A stretch of DNA of 64,000 nt from Euphorbia lathyris (Eukaryota > Streptophyta > Magnoliopsida > Malpighiales > Euphorbiaceae). Positions within the stretch are counted from its first letter, which is position 1; each line of letters begins with the position of its first letter. The position numbers and the translations under genes are program-made. This document shows positions 46,039 to 57,330 of this stretch, piece after piece. The DNA is taken from NCBI RefSeq assembly GCF_963576675.1, contig NC_088913.1, forward strand, positions 26,553,001 to 26,617,000, given 5' to 3'. The notes under the pieces were generated by a model. It was not told where the DNA came from, searched no databases, and saw only the letters and a program-made list of their open reading frames with translations.

Positions 46039-46190
46039 AATTTGGTCATTTGCCGTTAGATCTAGGCTTATTAAATCTAAGTCGTAGGAATCTATGAATC
46101 TCCACCTTAGGATTCTAATAAGCCTAGATCTAACGGAGAATGACCAAATACTATATGGTCATTAAGGTCCATGTGATCAAAACTGACAAT
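46039..46190. mobile_element. MITE, family M1 copy 1
   Basis: Inverted repeat AATTTGGTCATTTGCCGTTA-GATCTAGGCTTATT against AATAAGCCTAGATCTAACGG-AGAATGACCAAAT, followed by GGTCATTAAGGTCCATGTGA. The same arms occur at 52300 and, more diverged, at 56650. Confidence 0.75.
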
Positions 46191-49100
46191 TTATATGCTT
46201 TGAGTTGACTCGAACACGAAATTAGTAGTAAATACTAGATACGTTGCGCAACACTTTAATATTTCCACTGCATTACTTGTGTTCATTCCGTTGCATTACT
46301 TGTGTTCATTCCGCTACACTACTTTGTTGCGTTGTTTCATTAACATAGTGAGATCGAGGAGAGGCTGACTGTAGCGACTTAGAGGAGCATTATAAGTGTC
46401 GCACGGTCAACAGTCTAGCGGCAGAACTGCACCCGTGACAAACAACATTAAAACCTAAAAACTCTTCCAAACTTTTTTTTTATCTCTTGTTTCAACCATT
46501 TTCCAACCCTTTTCCGTCTTCCCTATAAATTCTCTTCTTTTTCTCACCAATTCTCAAGTTTGCTAAGTCCGTGACCCAAAAACACTATCAAATACTACAT
46601 TCGCAGTAGCTGTTTGAAGTCTTTGTGTTCTTCCTCAAGAATTTCAGTTCTTTTAAGTACTTTCATTAGCTAATCAAGTGTTAAGAGTGTTCTTGATTTA
46701 CAATTTCAAACTTTCTTTATAATTTATCAATCACTTGTTCATTTCTTTTCATGTATTCAAATGTTTTTCATAATCAATAAAAGATATATATTTTCAACTT
46801 TTAGAGTTGATATTACTTGGTGATCATTACTGAGGTTAGTAATTCTTTTTTGCAGTAAAAACAGGTTTTTTCAATTCTCAATAATTAGAAGTTAGAACCG
46901 TTAAATAATATTAATTGCTTATTCGGAATTCGCTTCCCTGACATGTCCACAAATTCGACATATTGAAGATCGAAATTAACATATTTTCAAATTATTGCTA
47001 ATGTATATTGACAAATATTTTGATATTAAAATGTCTAATAAATTTAGAAGTACGAATCCTAAATTTAAAATTGAATTTTGAAACCCCATGAGAAAATTAG
47101 GCATGGTCAAAATCAATCTTTGTGCAAATAAATCCAGCAATCAGATTTTGTATGCAGAAGGTAATTTTTCCCTGTGAAGTAAAAAATATTCTGGTCCCCT
47201 ACCAAATTTACTGGCCAGCCAGCACAGTACATTTTCGTTACAGCTGCAGGTCAAACCACAACATGTTCTCACATGGTTTTCATCACCACTACTTGATCTA
47301 GATTAATGCTCTGCTCAAATTTTTTAGTGTAGTAATCCTAGAATATATATATATATATTAATAACCATTTTCCATGTATTAATATATAAAACATTCTCAT
47401 TGGTCGGATGTATTTCCGAAGCGTACCATAAAATTTCTCGATTATGCTCCTAATTTAATGGGAAAAAACATTATGAAGGCCTTGATTTTTTTTTTTTTTG
47501 AAACATTATGAAGGCCTTGATTTGTTTTTATTGATCATTTCATTTGGTTTAAAGCACTCTTAATCACTTTACATATTTAAAAATGCTGACTTTTACATGA
47601 AATTATTTAGTACATTTATTTATAAATTTATCCAAAATACTAATCTTTACCCCTAAACTATTTTTTTTTATAACATTTGCTCACTGATTTATCAAAAATT
47701 AGTGAAATTTTAACCAATATAAATAATAATTTAATAGTTATATTAAAACTTTAACCTAGCCGAGCTATTAAAATTTAACAAAACTGTTACCAAATAATTT
47801 TAGATAGATTTAGAGAATAAATATTACAAGGAGCTAAAAATTAATATTCAAATTAATATTTTGAATAGGTGAGAAAGCTAATATTACTTTAAACTAAGAA
47901 ATTAATATGTGTCTCACACTTTTTACTTTTCCAAATAATTTAGAAAGAAAATTGCAAAATTCTTAAATATATTTAATGACATTCTCTCTTGTGCAAAAAT
48001 CTAATTTGCTAATCCAACATTGTATTCCTTTTGTTTTGTTGTGGTCCTTTCTAATATTATGCTCTCTCTCTAATTATTAGGGATGGTCCTATATGCTCCT
48101 ACTATATGATGCACATGCAATATTTATTTCAGAAACTATATGCTCTTACTACATAATAAAAAAAAATATTTCATTAGATAAAGAAAAAAAAGTAAATAAT
48201 TTAATAATTCTGTATTTTTAGTTATTATACTAATCAGTTTATCTATATATTTTTTAATATTTTTTAAATCTTTTCTTATATAAAAGTATAAATTATCCTT
48301 AATTAAGTAAAAAAAATTATTTTTATTTATTTTCATATCTAATCAACATATTCATAGTAAAATTCCGTAATACATATACACCAACATTTTTAAATTTATA
48401 CATATTAATATACACAAAAACTCTAGGAAAAATTACACAGAAATTCATCTTTTAAAAATTATTTACAATTATATTAAATCATAATTTTTGATTATATCAA
48501 ACTAGTAAAATCAGTACTTTTAATATATTTTATAGATTAGAATTTATAAATTAGAAGTCTAGAATATATTTTCTAGGGTTTATGATTTATGAATTGAAGT
48601 CTAGAACTTTTAAATTAGAGTGTAAAATCATAATATATAGAGAATAATGACATATTAAGAATTAAATTTGGTAATATGACTTAGTTATAATTTTGTACTT
48701 AATTATGATATTCATGTAATTGACCCAAAACTCTATTATCTAATCATTTTAGTTATGAAGGCTCAACCCATAAGCAATGTTGCCAGACTCAGGTCGATCG
48801 AATCAGGAACAGACTATGTCTTCGATCTAGGTCTTCATGAGTTTATAAATCCTGAATGACCCGACTTGAACAGGGATTGATTCAGGACCTGATGGTCCAA
48901 CCGGGAATAGCGATGACCCCGGTTTTTTATTTTTATTTTTTTTAAAAATCATTAAAAATATGAAAAAATAAAACTTAATGAAACCAAAAATCATAACCAT
49001 TAAATGGATGCAAAATTCCGTACTAACAAAATGTTAGACTAAAAAATTTACAATTTGTTAAGTTATATATATATATACTTTTTGTCCATCTTAGGAATCA

Positions 49101-49789
49101 CATGAGACTTGAGGGACACATAATGATTAACTATCCTCACCGTTGGATCATTATCTCCCTCACCACACATAGCCTTGATTAGACGTCTATTGTCGGATCA
49201 AAGAAAAAAAAATCAATTTGGTATCTTTTACTAGAACCATTTTAGAGAAATTTACAAAAGAAAATGAGAGGCTTATTAAACTCATTGATAGATATGATAC
49301 CAAACTTAATCTACCAGAATACCCATAACACCCTGCGTGTTCTCCATCCTTTCTCATTCTCTTCTATCTTGTGAACGGCTTCTCTTTTGCGATCACAGAA
49401 AAATGACCGGTGAACGATGGACAATCGGCCAAGAAGAATCAACATGATAGCTCGAAATCAAAGTAATGTCCTTTTTTCGGTGTTTCCTTCATTCTTCATC
49501 ATTTTCTAATAGGTTTTTGAGGAAAATGCAAAGACTTGTTGTAATATGAATTTTTTTTATTACAGAGAGAAGAGAGATGGTGAATTTAGATTTTTATTTT
49601 TGTTTTGGGGTTTGTTTGTGATAATTAGATAATAAGGAGATTAATTTATAAAAATAAATAGATATATAGACGGATTAACTCTTTTCCTTTTGACTGTTGA
49701 CTCTTTTTAACATTATTAGTCAAATTGAACTGTGTTTGCTAACGGATTCAACCTCAAGATACATGTTTAACAACTTTTAAACCATATAG
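46191..49789. other. AT-rich intergenic region
   Basis: No gene. 46360-46870 resembles a retrotransposon LTR or promoter (CCCTATAAATTCTCTTC TATA-like box near 46521, then a CT-rich leader), but no ends were found. An exact 18-bp repeat, ACATTATGAAGGCCTTGA, occurs at 47469 and 47503. 48780-48930 is a GC-richer patch of likely repeat origin. The rest is featureless. Confidence 0.4.
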
Positions 49790-52046
49790 TTTATGTTGAA
49801 AATGGCCCAAACCACATGGTTTGTTTTCATACTTTCCCCTTGGAAAATTGCCATGCAAGATGGATATTATGCTCTTATTAAACATAAGACATGGGACTTG
49901 ATATGTTGTCCATCTAATGCTAATATCATTCGAAGTTTGTGCATTTTCAGGTATAAGAAAAATCAGATGGGCCTTTTGAATGATATAAAGCACACATAGT
50001 GGATAATTGTGCTACTCAACTGTCAGGTGTGGACTATTGTGAAACTTTCTATCATGTTATTAAACCGGTCACAATACAAGCAATTCTGAGCATAATATTG
50101 TCCATATATATCATGGAGTCTTCATCAACTTGATATAAAAAAAATACCTTCCTACATGGCGATATTGATGAAACTGTGTATATGCACCAACCTCTTGGCT
50201 TTCGTATTCCATCGCATTTTAACCATATGTGCTTACTCGAAAAATCTATGTATGGGCTTAAGCAAGCTCCACATGCATGGTACCAACAGTTTGCTACTTT
50301 GAGTTTCTCTCACATTATTTCTGATCACTTATTATTTATTTATCAATGTGGCAAGGATATTATTTAGGGTAAATTTCAAATAAAACCCCTCTGGTTTAAC
50401 TAATTTTCAGATAAAGGACTGTGATTTACTTTTTTTCAAAGTAAGGACTCAGGTTTTCAACATTAGCAAAATAAGGACTTTTTCGATTGATACTATTAAA
50501 ATCACCATTGATGACTTCAAAAATAACATATTTTAAGAACTACTAATATTCTAAACAACTTTAATTCTTCAACTTATTATTTAGATGATGTTTGGTAAAG
50601 AGAGAGAAAGTTAATGTTTAGAGAGAGAAAGTTCTAAAAAGGATGATTTTCGAAAATAGAAAATGTAGTTTCATAGAAAATATGACATTTGAACAACTTT
50701 AATTCTTGAAAATTTTCATTTTCAGGTCGTTAAAGATGGTTTTAATAGCATTAATCCAAAAAGTCATTGTTTTATTAAAAGTGCGAAACCTCAATCATCG
50801 TTTTGACAAAAAGTAAACCCCAGTTTTTTTATCTAAAAATCAGTGAAACCACAAGGGGTTTATTTGAAATTTACCCTATTATTTATATTCTCTTTTATGT
50901 TGATGGCATTATTCTAGCTTCTTCTTCAGATATTCTTAAAGATTCTATCATGTCTAAAGTCGGCTCATAATTTGCAATGAAAGATTTAGGCATCTCAACT
51001 ATTTTTTTTTGGGAATTACAGTCACACGATATTTTGAAAGGTTTTTTTTTGTCTCAAAAGAAATATGTCAAAGAAATTATAGAGCGGGCTGACATGACAT
51101 CCTATAAACCATCTTCTACACCAACAGACTCAAAAGCAACGCAAAGCATTTCATCTGGTAATTCCTATCATGATCTGACTGCATTTTGTAGCCTAGCAAG
51201 GGCGCTTCAATACTTGACTCTCATAAGACTTGGTATCTCTTATGCAGTTTAGCAAATGTGTCTCTTTATGCATGATCCGAAAACACAATACATGACTGCT
51301 TTGAAAAGAATTGTTCAATACATCTAAGGTACTCTGGAAATCGGGCTTCATCTTTATCCCTCCTCACTTAGCAATCTCATTTCTTACACCGACACTGATT
51401 GGGGTGAATGTCCTGACATCCACATGTCAACTTATGGATATTGTGTGTCAGTTGGTGATAATGTATTGTATTGGTCAGCAAAAAGACAACCCATGCTATC
51501 TCGGTCTAGTGTTGAAGCTGAATACCGTGGTATTGCAAATGTTGTTGCAAAAACATGTTGGATTCAGAATATATATTTGGAGCTTCACTGTCCCATTACA
51601 ATATCCACTTTTATCTACTGTGACAACGCCAATGTTGTTTTACCTTTTAGGTAATTCAGGTCAACATCAGTGAACCAAACACATTGAGATAGACATTCAC
51701 TTTATTCGTGAAAAAGTAGTCTGATGCAACATACGTGTTCTTCATGTCCCTTCCCGGTACCAAATTGTCGATATTTTTACTAAAGGACTTCCGTTGCAAC
51801 TCTTTGATGATTTTCGTAACAGTCTCAACGTTCGTCCTTATCTCGTTTCAACTAAGGGAGTGTATTAGAATATGTAAAAATGTTATTTTCTATCAACTGT
51901 ATTTAGTTATATTTGCTGTAATTAGTTTTATTAGATCGATTTAGATAATATAATTCTAGGCCCAATAATAGCCTAAAACTTACTTATACATCTGTACATA
52001 TGCTTGCCCTTTCAATGAAATCAGTAACGATTGAGTTTATTTCACA
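49790..52046 (+). mobile_element. Decayed Ty1/copia 3' half with its short 3' LTR
   Basis: Pol relics in broken frames: YYALIKHKTWDLICCPSNAN near 49870, MYGLKQAPHAWYQQF near 50250, YVDGIILASSSDIL near 50900, MKDLGISTIFFWELQS near 50977, then RNase H: SYTDTDWGECPD, YWSAKRQPMLSRSSVEAEYR, YCDNANVV. A purine tract (AACTAAGGGAG) precedes TGTATTAGAATATG, and an element-like end ...TTTCACA at 52046 gives a 186-bp LTR (51861-52046). Many stops and shifts. The 5' half is absent. The RT is interrupted by a MITE at 50367. Confidence 0.8.
50367..50876. mobile_element. Mutator-type MITE with 9-bp target duplication
   Basis: GGGTAAATTTCAAATAAAAC and its inverted counterpart GTTTATTTGAAATTTACCC form long inverted ends (about 70 bp similar). 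TATTATTTA is duplicated on both sides (50358-50366, 50877-50885). Nine-base duplications are diagnostic of the Mutator superfamily. No ORF inside. Confidence 0.85.
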
Positions 52047-52299
52047 AACTCCTCAAAATTTAACTTAAAAGCCTAATAAATGAGTCTGTTAGAGATGCTT
52101 TAAATGCCATAATTAAAACCTAATATTGTTAAGCAGAGCTAATTTCAAATATTATTAACGAAGCTCTCTTTTATTCTACTTCACATGTATAATGTGTTAT
52201 CACTCATCAATGATGATATCATATGGATCTCACATTGTCTGCATTTTATCACATGTCCTTTAAGCGAGTGTTTGGTTATCTGTTTTTTTCCAGCCATAT

Positions 52300-52464
52300 T
52301 GACATGCACCTTAATGACCAATTGATCATTCACCTTTAGATCTAGACTTATTAAATCCCAAGTTTTAGGATGTTTTGAATCTCCACTATAAAATTCTAAA
52401 AAGCCTAGATCTAATGGTGAATGACCAAATACTACATGGTCATTAAAGTCCATGTGATCAAAAC
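52300..52464. mobile_element. MITE, family M1 copy 2
   Basis: GACATGCACCTTAATGACCA ... TTAGATCTAGACTTATTAAA, then the inverted arm AAAGCCTAGATCTAATGGTG ... TGGTCATTAAAGTCCATGTG. The most complete copy, with both outer ends. The minus-strand ORF across it is spurious. Confidence 0.8.
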
Positions 52465-52910
52465 GGTGTCACTTTAAAATGAAGAGTTTCATGAGTTTAG
52501 TTAGACACCCTATATTTGGCTTTTATAGCTAAAAATTAATTTTTTACAAAAGTATGAAATATCTGTTTTTTGGAAAAATAGTTTTTTCCAACAACCATAA
52601 CAGTAAACAATAAGTAAACCAAACGGGTTTTAAAAAATGTTTTCTTAAATAATTTACACTATAATATTAGTGCAGAATAAAATTTTCAAATGATAACTGA
52701 AATTAAGTTTTTAGTTTCATATTCTCTTTTCTATTTTGTGAAGATCACCTGTACTTAATTATTCAATCCGCTCCATTATCATGTCTTAATTGACATTAAA
52801 AGAAATGATTAGACACAGATCACAAGACAAACATAAAAAGCAGAAAAAATTAAAAAGATTTGGACCAAAAATAAAAAAGTAGTTTAAATTTAGTGCCCTC
52901 CTGACATTTA
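52465..52910. other. Intergenic, nothing recognised
   Basis: AT-rich, no gene. Confidence 0.4.
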
Positions 52911-53605
52911 GGGTCGGTTTGGTATGCCGTAATGCAATGTAATGTAATCAAGATCGTAATGTAATCCAAGTTGTAATGGAATGGTAATTCCATTACCATG
53001 TTTGGTTGACAATCATGATGTAATGTAATGACCATTACAATATTTATATTTTCCTAATTCAATGTAATCATAAAATTTTATTTACATAATTAAAATCCAC
53101 GAAAAACATGAAAAGCACGAAAAATGTGAAAAATCGAATCGAAATCAAATACAAAATTAGATTAACCGAAATCAATAAATTAGTATATAGTTTTCGTTTT
53201 TTCTTGTTTTTTTTACATTTTTTTCGTTTCTTTTAATTTCCATTTTCAACAATTTTGACCGTTTTTTTAATTGCCATTTTGCAACATTTTTCACCGTTTT
53301 TCTATTTTCTCTTTTTTCCGGTTTTTCATTTTTCTTTTCATTTTTCGCATTTTTTCGGTTTTTCGCATTTTTTTCATTTTTCTCGTTCTCAATTTTCATG
53401 TTTTTCTACTTTTTGAGACGTGAGTAGGGATGTGCATCGGTTCGGTTTAAACCGCATACCGAACCGAGTGAATTCGGTTTTTCGATTCGATTTTTTAACA
53501 ATTCGGTTCGGCATCGGTTTTAATTTTAAATGTATTTCGGTATTCGGTTCGGTTTGATAGAAAATATAAAAAAAACCGAACCGCACCGAATTACACATAT
53601 TTTAC

Positions 53606-53645
<40 letters not shown>

Positions 53646-54178
53646 CAAGTTTATTTTTTTTTTATTGTTGAGATAATAATCCAATATAGATATATTTTGG
53701 AAATATTTCAATTTTGTTGTTGTTGAGGTAAATTTAATGAGAAAATATAGTGAATTTTATTTGTTATTTGTTATTTTTAACTTAATTCGGTTTGTTCGGT
53801 TTAAACCGAACTGAACCGCATATTTCGGTTCAGTTTTAATTCGATTTTACCTATTATCCGGTTCGATGTCGGTTTGAATTATTTTGATCATTTCGGTATT
53901 CGTTTTTTTTATTCGGTTCGGTTCGGTTTTGTACCGATGCACACCCCTAGACGTGAGATTTGAGAAATGAGAGGTTAGATGACAATGTAATGAGAATTCA
54001 AGTCATTTTTCTATGTAATGGGGATTACAAGATTTCTTCAATAAAATTTAACTCAATGTTTTCTCATTCCATTACAATGAAATTGTAATATGCAATAATA
54101 TGCAACCAAACATGGTAATGAGCCTTCAATGTAATGGTCATTCCATTACAAGCTCATTACGTCTTACCAAACGGCACC
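52911..54178. mobile_element. PIF/Harbinger-like TIR element, host of a nested hAT element
   Basis: Ends GGGTCGGTTTGGTATGCCG and, inverted, GGTGCCGTTTGGTAAGACG. The inverted similarity continues through TGTAATGGAATGGTAATTCC and CCATGTTTGGTTG. TTA flanks both sides (52908-52910, 54179-54181). The core is TTTTTC-rich low complexity like the element at 37388. Without the nested element it is about 735 bp. No transposase. Confidence 0.75.
53425..53949. mobile_element. hAT-type MITE with 8-bp target duplication
   Basis: TAGGGATGTGCATCGGT and, inverted, TAGGGGTGTGCATCGGT at the ends. GACGTGAG is repeated at 53417-53424 and 53950-53957. Inside are many CGGTTCGGTTT / AAACCGAACCG motifs in both orientations and an (AT)n tract. 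525 bp, non-coding. Confidence 0.88.
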
Positions 54179-54289
54179 TTATTGTTTACACTCTGCATTT
54201 ACTGACTTTTATCTACTCTTACACTTCATTCATTCACACTTCTTCCCCCAAAATCTCAACAAAGTTCTCTTCTTTTCTTCATCCTCCAA

Positions 54290-55046
54290 ATGGGTTGTTG
54301 TTTAACCACCACACACGGTGGCCGGAATTCTCAAATTGAATCTGAATCTCTCAAAATCAACAAGTCAACTCCATCTCAAAACAGTGCTCCTCCTTCAATT
54401 GAAGAAGAAACAGTTAAAGAAGTTCTCTCCGAAACCCCCAAATTGATCAAACCGGAACTTCACCACCACCACGCCGACGAAGAAGAAGATGATGAACAGA
54501 AGAAGAATATCCACATTGATCCGGTGCCGTTTCTCGATGAAGATACGGTTAATTCAGAAGATACGGCTGTAATGACGATGAAGGTGAAGTGAAGCAAAGA
54601 GTAAAGAGATCTCCGGCGAAATTGCCGGTGAAAAACCGTTCACTTTCAGGCGATTTTGGTTGTAGGAGAGAATGGGTGACAGGGAAGTCACCCAATCGGA
54701 GAACCGACCAGTCACCGGATAAAAGAAACAATGGCAGCCGTGGAGGTTGTGGTTCGGTGAAGCCGGGTCAAATCAGGGAGTCATCGTCGGTCGGAAGGCG
54801 TGTGTTGAGACCCGACCCGTATAGGAGAGACTCGGGTGAGGGTTCAGGAAGAAGGTCAAGATCGCCGGCGGCGAATAGATCTAGTAGTACCACAGGTCGG
54901 CAAGAAGGAGAAACGGGTCTCCGGGTCGGGTTAGGACTGATCTGCCGGATAAGTGGCCAAGCACTTCAAATATGGGTCCAAGTACAACACCGAATGAGTC
55001 ACTTGAAAATCCACTTGTTTCCCTTGAATGTTTTATTTTTCTTTGA
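54290..55046 (+). pseudogene. Ser/Arg-rich, putatively myristoylated protein gene with two frameshifts
   Basis: MGCCLTTTHGG at the start fits an N-myristoylation/palmitoylation signal. Then PPSIEEETVKEVLSETPK, a His/Glu-rich stretch, RVKRSPAKLPVKNRSLSGDF, CRREWVTGKSPNRRTDQSPD and RRDSGEGSGRRSRSPA. The end NESLENPLVSLECFIFL* at 55044-55046 lies in yet another frame. The pattern resembles a plant family of uncharacterised Ser/Arg-repetitive proteins (At1g65710-like, from memory). A one-base loss near 54570 shifts the frame before KQRVKRSP, and an indel near 54900 shifts it again before SPGRVRTDLPDKW. As written the gene gives only a 100-residue N-terminal peptide. Sequencing error is an alternative. 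Confidence 0.7.
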
Positions 55047-55606
55047 AAATGGCATATTCCGGTGATCTTTTTGCCAGAATTACTATTTTCCGGTGTTTTT
55101 TTTGCCAGAAAGCTGTTCAATTTCTTTTCTATTTCTGGTAAGGTAGTATTATTTTAGGTAGTTACTGGGTGCACTCAAGCTCAAAATGTTAATTTTATTA
55201 TTATTATTATTATTATCATCATCATTGAATTTTGTTAAAAAGTAGTAATAGTCAAGGTCAACTTGTGGGTACTTTTTTGCAGGAATGGTGCAAAAGATTG
55301 TTGGTTGCTTTCTACTTGTTAAGCTGGTTAGCCGAACCAACACTGAATATGTGAGTAGGCTAGATTCTAGGTTAGGCTTGAGAATCAACAACGTCGGACT
55401 TGATTCGAGCTCAAAAACCAAAAATAGGCTCGGCTCGAGTCTCAATGAAATCTATTTTTTTTTTTACATTTTGATATTTGATTTTAAAATTCTAAATTTT
55501 TTTTTAAAAAAATTTGGGCAATGCGCTTACATTAAAGAAGAAAAATCTCCACCAGACTCGGATGTGATTCGAATCCATGACCTCCCAAGACATTACATTT
55601 ATTTTA
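55047..55606. other. 3' flank with (TTA)n microsatellite
   Basis: (TTA)n/(ATC)n at about 55194-55227. 55380-55440 contains CTCGGCTCGAG-type motifs like those at 43470-43540. No gene. Confidence 0.4.
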
Positions 55607-55951
55607 GATCCCCAAACTAAAGCTTCAAAGTCAATTAAGAGCCTAAACTATCAAAATCATCAATCAAGTTTCTGAACTAAGCAAAAATCATCAATTGAGT
55701 CATTATCCTATTCTAAAATCAGAAACTGTGACTATTTGATATAAACTGTAATAATTTCCGTGGTCGTTCAAAACGAGTATAGGAAAGAGAGTCTGAAATT
55801 GTTCAACCGAATGATATCCGATAAGATCTCAATTGAAGATTTTTGTTTAGAATGAGGACTCAATTGATGATTTTTGGTTAGTTCAGGAACCTAATTAATG
55901 ATTTGGATAGTTTAAAGTCCTAATTGACTTTGAAACTTTAGTTTAAGGAGC
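55607..55951. mobile_element. MITE with TA target duplication (Stowaway-like size)
   Basis: GATCCCCAAACTAAAGCTTC and, inverted, GCTCCTTAAACTAAAGTTTC, followed on both sides by AAAGTCAATTARG and AAAAATCATCAATTGAGTC, so the arms are about 100 bp. TA flanks both ends. No ORF. Confidence 0.75.
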
Positions 55952-57330
55952 TAAATGGGTAGGCCTAATACACAAATAACCCCCTGAACTTGTCCAAATG
56001 TTGCAACCGCCCCCTCCAACTTTCAATTGTAACAATTTACCTCTCAAACTTGTCCAAATGGACTCAATTTACAATCATGGCACCCCTTTACCCTTACCCC
56101 AATTTACTCCTATATTTACCCTTTCCTTTAGTTATGTAATTTACCTTTTTATGTAATTTTTTTTTTAGGATTTTGAGATGATATAAATACATCTATTTAT
56201 TTGTAATCAACTTAACTTTTATCAAAAATCAAATTATATCATCTTCTCTATTGAAGTTTATTAAGGTTTCTAACCTTCAATAATGGGGGATCTTTGATTT
56301 CCTTATGGTTTAGCAGTAAAATCCGGGATTCACTCCTTCTAGTTTAGCTAGAGAAGAACATCTTTATTAGTTTACGATTAAAACTAACACGTCCCGAAAC
56401 AATCTCTGACTCATCAACACTGATAGTCATAATAATAATAATAAGGGGAAGTTTGTCTTTATGTACTTCAACTCAGGTGAAAAAATCTCAATTATTACAT
56501 TGTGAAAGCAACAAAAATGTTTGTTTATTATTTTGGGTACGAAGTTGAATTCCTTTTTGGAATAATTTTAATTGTAATTTGCATTTTAGTGTATTCAATT
56601 ATTGTTCTAGGACAACTTCTACACTTTATAGGAATTGAGTAGTAGTATTCACATGCTTCAACTCATAAATTAGATCCAGATTTATTAATTAGAGTTAGTG
56701 AATCAACACGTTAAGATTCTAATAAGTTCAGATTTAAAGTGACTAACTAATTTAGTCCGTCACAATCTATGTGAACACTACTGAAAAATTGAGTACATGT
56801 CTATATAGTATATTTAGTTCAATTATTACTACTATTTATTGTTACTTGTAATATTGCAAACGGGGCTGGAATTATTTGTTCTCGATGGGTGCTTCCTAAC
56901 GAGAACGAGAACTTCCATTTATTTTTCTCATGGGATCTGGATGTGTTATATATGAATTATACTTTATGCCGTTTTAAAATATTTTTATATATTATATTTG
57001 ACCAATTGTATTATAGACAAAAAAATAAAAATAAAATAAAGAAATGCAATTTAGAATTTGAGCAATAGCGATCCAAATTTCCACAAGGACGGGAATATTT
57101 TTTCTCTATTTCGTAAATGGAAACAAAAATTGGGATTCTTCATATAGATAGAGATGGGGAAGCAAAAGCAGTCCTACCCCATCACCACCTCCACCCGCAC
57201 ACACATTTGCAACCTAAGTGGTGGGAGGTATTAATTGATTTTTATTTTAAAATAATTACTAGTGCATGTTTGACATTGCTTTTTGAGACTTTAAAAGCAG
57301 ATGTCCGAGAAAAAGCAAAAAGTAACGTTT
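55952..57330. other. Intergenic, with a third MITE M1 copy and small repeats
   Basis: 55980-56110 contains repeated ACTTGTCCAAATG phrases (MITE-like half). (AATAAT)n lies near 56430. 56650-56775 has AAATTAGATCCAGATTTATT and the inverted AATAAGTTCAGATTTAAAG, a diverged copy of family M1. The ORF at 57117 is His-rich and without a domain. Confidence 0.45.

Noticed and set aside
55500..55600. tRNA-related SINE on the minus strand (B-box-like GGATTCGAATC)
   Set aside because: No A box at the right distance and no recognisable tail, so the match is too short to call.
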